From an uncultured archaeon (GTDB lineage Archaea; Nanobdellota; Nanobdellia; Pacearchaeales; GW2011-AR1), in the NCBI GenBank assembly GCA_903873955.1, contig CAIQQL010000033.1, forward strand, positions 1 to 8,351: a DNA stretch of 8,351 bases. The letters run 5' to 3'. Shown piece after piece: positions 6,025 to 8,351 of this stretch; position 1 is the stretch's first letter, and each line of letters opens with the position of its first letter. A program made the translations under genes and the position numbers. Below the pieces are notes generated by a model. The model saw nothing but the letters and a program-made list of their open reading frames with translations. It was not told the origin of the DNA and made no database searches.

Positions 6025-7628
6025 GTAAACAAATAATCTATAAAGAAGATGCAAGACAAGCCCTCCTAAGGGGGATTGATAAAGTTGCGGACATTGTCAA
6101 GGTGACTTTAGGTCCTAAAGGAAGGACAGTAATATTAGACAAGGATCCAACCCCCCTGGTAAGTAATGATGGAGTCACCATTGCCAGAGAGATTGAACTC
6201 AAGGATAAATTTGAAAATATAGGTGCAAAACTCATAAAAGAGGTCGCTTCACAGACCCAAGATAAGGCAGGAGATGGAACGACTACTGCAACACTTCTCG
6301 CCCAGACTCTGATCACTGAAGGATTGAAGAACATTGCAGCTGGAACCAACCCTGTCGAGATGAAAAAAGGCATAGAGCTCGCCACAGAAAAAGTTATTGC
6401 TTTTCTAAAAAACAGGACGATTGAAGTAAAAGACAAGAAGAAAATTGCACAGGTAGCAACGATATCTGCAAATAATGACGAGAAGATTGGAAGCCTGATT
6501 GCTGATGCGATGGAAAAGGTAGGCAATAAAGGAGTCATCACCGTTGAAGAATCTAAGAGTATTGATACATATCTTGAATTAGTTGAGGGTATGCAATTTG
6601 ATAAGGGTTATCTTTCCCCGTATATGATGACCAATACTGAGAAGATGGAATCTTCTTTTGAAGATCCGTATATACTTATTACAGATCGCTCCATTTCCAG
6701 TGTAAAGGAGATCGTTCCAGTTCTAGAAATTGCCGCCCGTGATGGAAAGTCCCTGGTCATCGTTGCAGAAGATATTGAGGGAGAAGCGTTAACCATGTTG
6801 GTCCTGAATATATTAAGAGGCGCAATCAAAGCCTGTGCGGTGAAAGCACCAGGATTCGGCGATGAAAAGAAGGAGCTCTTAGAAGATATTGCCATATTGA
6901 CAGGGGGAAGACTTATTGCTAAAGATAAAGAGGACAAGATAGAGGAAGTGCAGACAGAAGATTTGGGATCGGCAAAAAAGGTGAAAGTGACCAAAGAGAC
7001 TACAGTTATTATCGAAGGTAAAGGAGCAAAGGAGAACATTAACAAAAGAGTCAAGATTATCGAATCACAGATAAATGCTGAAGAGAGCGATTATATCAAA
7101 GAAGATCTGCGTAAAAGGCTAGGAAAATTAAGCGGAGGTGTTGCAGTCATCAATGTAGGGGCCGCAACAGAGACTGAATTGAAAGAAAAGAAGATGAGAA
7201 TTGACGATGCACTTCATGCAACAAAAGCCGCGATTGAAGAAGGTGTAGTTACTGGGGGAGGATTGACACTGTTGCATGCAGTAGAAGAGTTGCATAATAT
7301 CGCAGTGACTCATGAAGATCAAAAGGTGGGTATCCGTATCGTCAAGAAGTCCTTAGAGTCACCAATCAGACAAATTGCATATAACGCGGGAAAAGACGGA
7401 TCAGAAGTGCTCGCTTATCTCAAGGATAAAGATCCAAAGATAGGGTTCAATGCAAAAACTGACAAGTATGAGGACCTCTTTGCTGCTGGGGTCATCGACC
7501 CAACAAAAGTCGTAAGAAATGCGCTTGAGTCAGCAGCGAGTATTGCAGGCATGGTCATCACAACAGAGGGGTTGGTTGCCGACTTCGATGATGAAAAGGA
7601 TGAGAAAGCCCCCCATATAATCATCTAA
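6021..7628 (+). CDS. groEL: GroEL chaperonin (60 kDa, group I)
   Basis: GroEL forms the tetradecameric ATP-driven folding chamber capped by GroES. The 535-residue product is full length over all three domains. ATP-site residues are intact: LGPKGR at 30-35, Asp50 in SNDGVTIAREI, GDGTTTA at 84-90, and Asp396 in RIDDALHATKAAIEEG, the counterpart of the catalytic Asp398 of the Escherichia coli protein. The apical substrate/GroES-binding region is recognisable from FDKGYLSPYM through EDIEGEALTMLVLN to KAPGFGD. The C-terminus ends DEKAPHIII and lacks the flexible Gly-Gly-Met tail of most bacterial GroELs. The start ATG overlaps the groES stop. This is a group I chaperonin, not an archaeal thermosome; its presence alongside archaeal promoters implies lateral acquisition. 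No T-rich terminator follows closely on the plus strand. Confidence 0.97.
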   Translation: MSKQIIYKEDARQALLRGIDKVADIVKVTLGPKGRTVILDKDPTPLVSNDGVTIAREIELKDKFENIGAKLIKEVASQTQDKAGDGTTTATLLAQTLITEGLKNIAAGTNPVEMKKGIELATEKVIAFLKNRTIEVKDKKKIAQVATISANNDEKIGSLIADAMEKVGNKGVITVEESKSIDTYLELVEGMQFDKGYLSPYMMTNTEKMESSFEDPYILITDRSISSVKEIVPVLEIAARDGKSLVIVAEDIEGEALTMLVLNILRGAIKACAVKAPGFGDEKKELLEDIAILTGGRLIAKDKEDKIEEVQTEDLGSAKKVKVTKETTVIIEGKGAKENINKRVKIIESQINAEESDYIKEDLRKRLGKLSGGVAVINVGAATETELKEKKMRIDDALHATKAAIEEGVVTGGGLTLLHAVEELHNIAVTHEDQKVGIRIVKKSLESPIRQIAYNAGKDGSEVLAYLKDKDPKIGFNAKTDKYEDLFAAGVIDPTKVVRNALESAASIAGMVITTEGLVADFDDEKDEKAPHIII

Positions 7629-7630
7629 AT

Positions 7631-7636
7631 AAAAAA
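7631..7636 (-). terminator. T6 tract downstream of the zinc-peptidase-like gene
   Basis: The minus strand reads CTTTTTTATTT about 37 nt after the TAA at 7675-7673, in the 44-bp gap between convergent groEL and the zinc-peptidase-like gene. A tiny CCC-GAAA-GGG inverted repeat at 7652-7661 lies just before it. Confidence 0.45.
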
Positions 7637-7672
7637 GTTCGAGATTATCAACCCGAAAGGGAAATAAATAAT

Positions 7673-8161
7673 TTACGAGCAATTAAAATACATCCCAATA
7701 TCGTCAGGAACATGCAATCGGGCTGTGACAAGTGAGATGGCGGGAACCAAACCAGTCCCTCTTCTTAAGAGCGCACATAATCCTGAAACATTTGCCTTTG
7801 TCTCCGGGTCTAAGGACATGAGGTCTTCATTGAAACCCGCTCTAGTCAATTCTGATTGTAATACCTCCTCTTGGTTTAAAATAGTGAGTCCATGGGTCGA
7901 TTCATGCGCAACCACAAAGAGATTCAATAAAGGATTACCTAAGTCCCTATAGGCAAAGTGGACATGGTTTTCTCTTCCCCACCAGTACTGGCTGCAATGC
8001 CCCGTAGACTCTTCTGCAAGAGGCAGGGAATTATCATCATAATGGACATCTAGACGATATTTCCATTGTTGCAAATCCGAAACCATGCCATCATTATGCC
8101 AGAACTCATTGTCTTGCAATATAAATTCACATCCTAGTTCAGGAAAAAGTTGGAGTTTCAT
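7673..8161 (-). CDS. small protein with HExxH zinc-metallopeptidase motif, function unknown
   Basis: The 162-residue product contains LFVVAHESTHGLTIL: His86-Glu87-x-x-His90, the zinc-binding and catalytic helix of zincin peptidases, in the correct hydrophobic helix context. A third ligand is not certain; Glu98, Glu99 or Glu104 downstream could serve a gluzincin-like arrangement. The N-terminal half is rich in Trp, His and Asp (WWGRENHVHF at 60-69) and predicts a beta-rich lead-in to the active helix. There is no signal peptide or membrane segment, so it should be cytoplasmic. The C-terminal 40 residues (LLRRGTGLVPAISLVTARLH) are less polar. I do not recognise the family. ATG 8161 is the start because a weak TATA-like stretch lies 21-27 nt upstream and no earlier ATG is in frame nearby. 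It is convergent with groEL. It may be a real peptidase or a zincin-fold protein with another role. Confidence 0.75.
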   Translation of the reverse strand: MKLQLFPELGCEFILQDNEFWHNDGMVSDLQQWKYRLDVHYDDNSLPLAEESTGHCSQYWWGRENHVHFAYRDLGNPLLNLFVVAHESTHGLTILNQEEVLQSELTRAGFNEDLMSLDPETKANVSGLCALLRRGTGLVPAISLVTARLHVPDDIGMYFNCS

Positions 8162-8180
8162 AAGAAAATCATAAAGAATG

Positions 8181-8188
8181 TTTAATTC
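8181..8188 (-). promoter_or_regulatory. weak TATA-like box of the zinc-peptidase-like gene
   Basis: The minus strand reads GAATTAAA, centred 23-24 nt before ATG 8161. The match to the archaeal consensus is poor, but the position agrees with the leaderless pattern seen at the other genes. Confidence 0.3.
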
Positions 8189-8262
8189 GTATCGTTGAAG
8201 TTCCCCAGAGATATTTAAACATTTCGAAAGCAGAATGCCTGGACAATGCCCTTAGATAGAAG

Positions 8263-8267
8263 AAAAA
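8263..8267 (-). terminator. T5 tract after the right-edge partial gene
   Basis: On the minus strand TTTTT followed by CTTCT lies about 10 nt after the TAA at 8280-8278. It fits termination of the gene entering from the right and helps argue that this gene is real. Confidence 0.4.
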
Positions 8268-8277
8268 GATTCAGGTA

Positions 8278-8351
8278 TTAGCTAGTTTGACAAGTGAAGT
8301 TGATTGAGACGTTAAGAACCTTATTGACATCAACATAGTAAAGTGCAGGCA
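8278..8351 (-). CDS. possible C-terminus of a gene entering from the right edge
   Basis: One minus-strand frame is open from the window edge to a TAA at 8280-8278 and encodes 23 residues ending INFTCQTS. The alternation of hydrophobic and polar residues (ALYYVDVNKVLNVSINF) looks like paired beta strands of a genuine protein end, and a T-tract follows. One of the other two minus-strand frames closes almost at once; the third stays open for a similar length. Too little is visible to name a family; a secreted beta-rich protein is one possibility, only guessed from the pattern. Confidence 0.4.
   Translation of the reverse strand, partial: PALYYVDVNKVLNVSINFTCQTS

Noticed and set aside
6038..7054. 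Two long minus-strand ORFs (167 and 148 residues) opposite groEL
   Set aside because: They are shadows of the conserved groEL frame; no promoter, terminator or recognisable domain supports them.
8246..8281. Small plus-strand ORF after an ATATTTAAAC sequence (8211-8220)
   Set aside because: It has only 11 codons, and the TATA-like box is about 30 nt before its ATG, outside the pattern of the neighbours.
1..8351. CRISPR array, insertion sequence, phage or defence island
   Set aside because: No regular short repeats with unique spacers, no transposase or integrase, and no terminal inverted repeats or attachment sites are visible; the genes are mostly housekeeping or single-gene units.

Overview
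The window reads as a piece of an archaeal chromosome, most likely from an uncultivated DPANN-type lineage. The signs are archaeal TATA boxes (TTTATATA-like) placed about 25 nt before several ATG codons with no Shine-Dalgarno motif, short T-tract terminators, a tRNA gene without an encoded CCA end, and an RtcB RNA ligase of archaeal type. The phylum is inferred from general gene style; nothing in the sequence proves it.

Layout, left to right. (1) The 3' part of rtcB (+) runs in from the left edge. (2) A 45-codon ORF on the minus strand (1264-1401) is not obvious as a gene but has its own TATA box and a downstream T-tract terminator. (3) A full ABC half-transporter with an Atm1/MsbA-like ATPase domain (+) starts 42 nt away, divergent from the small ORF. 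(4) A minus-strand, membrane-anchored, cysteine-rich protein carries dicysteine repeats that look like those of galaxin, the coral skeleton protein. (5) An HD-domain phosphohydrolase of the YfbR/HDDC2 type (-). (6) A tRNA-Ala(CGC) gene (-). (7) A groES-groEL operon (+) of bacterial group I type, the two genes overlapping by ATGA. An 11-bp perfect inverted repeat with a 9-nt spacer lies just before its promoter. (8) A small minus-strand protein with a HExxH zinc-peptidase motif. (9) At the right edge, the last 23 codons of what may be another minus-strand gene.

The genes do not form one pathway. Most sit in single-gene transcription units on alternating strands, each with its own promoter and terminator; only groES-groEL is a clear operon. 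Functions covered are RNA repair/tRNA splicing (RtcB), export (ABC), cell surface (galaxin-like protein), nucleotide hygiene (HD), translation (tRNA) and protein folding (GroESL).

I did not find a mobile element, CRISPR array or defence island. The items most worth following are the galaxin-like surface protein, the 45-residue ORF, and the putative operator in front of groESL.
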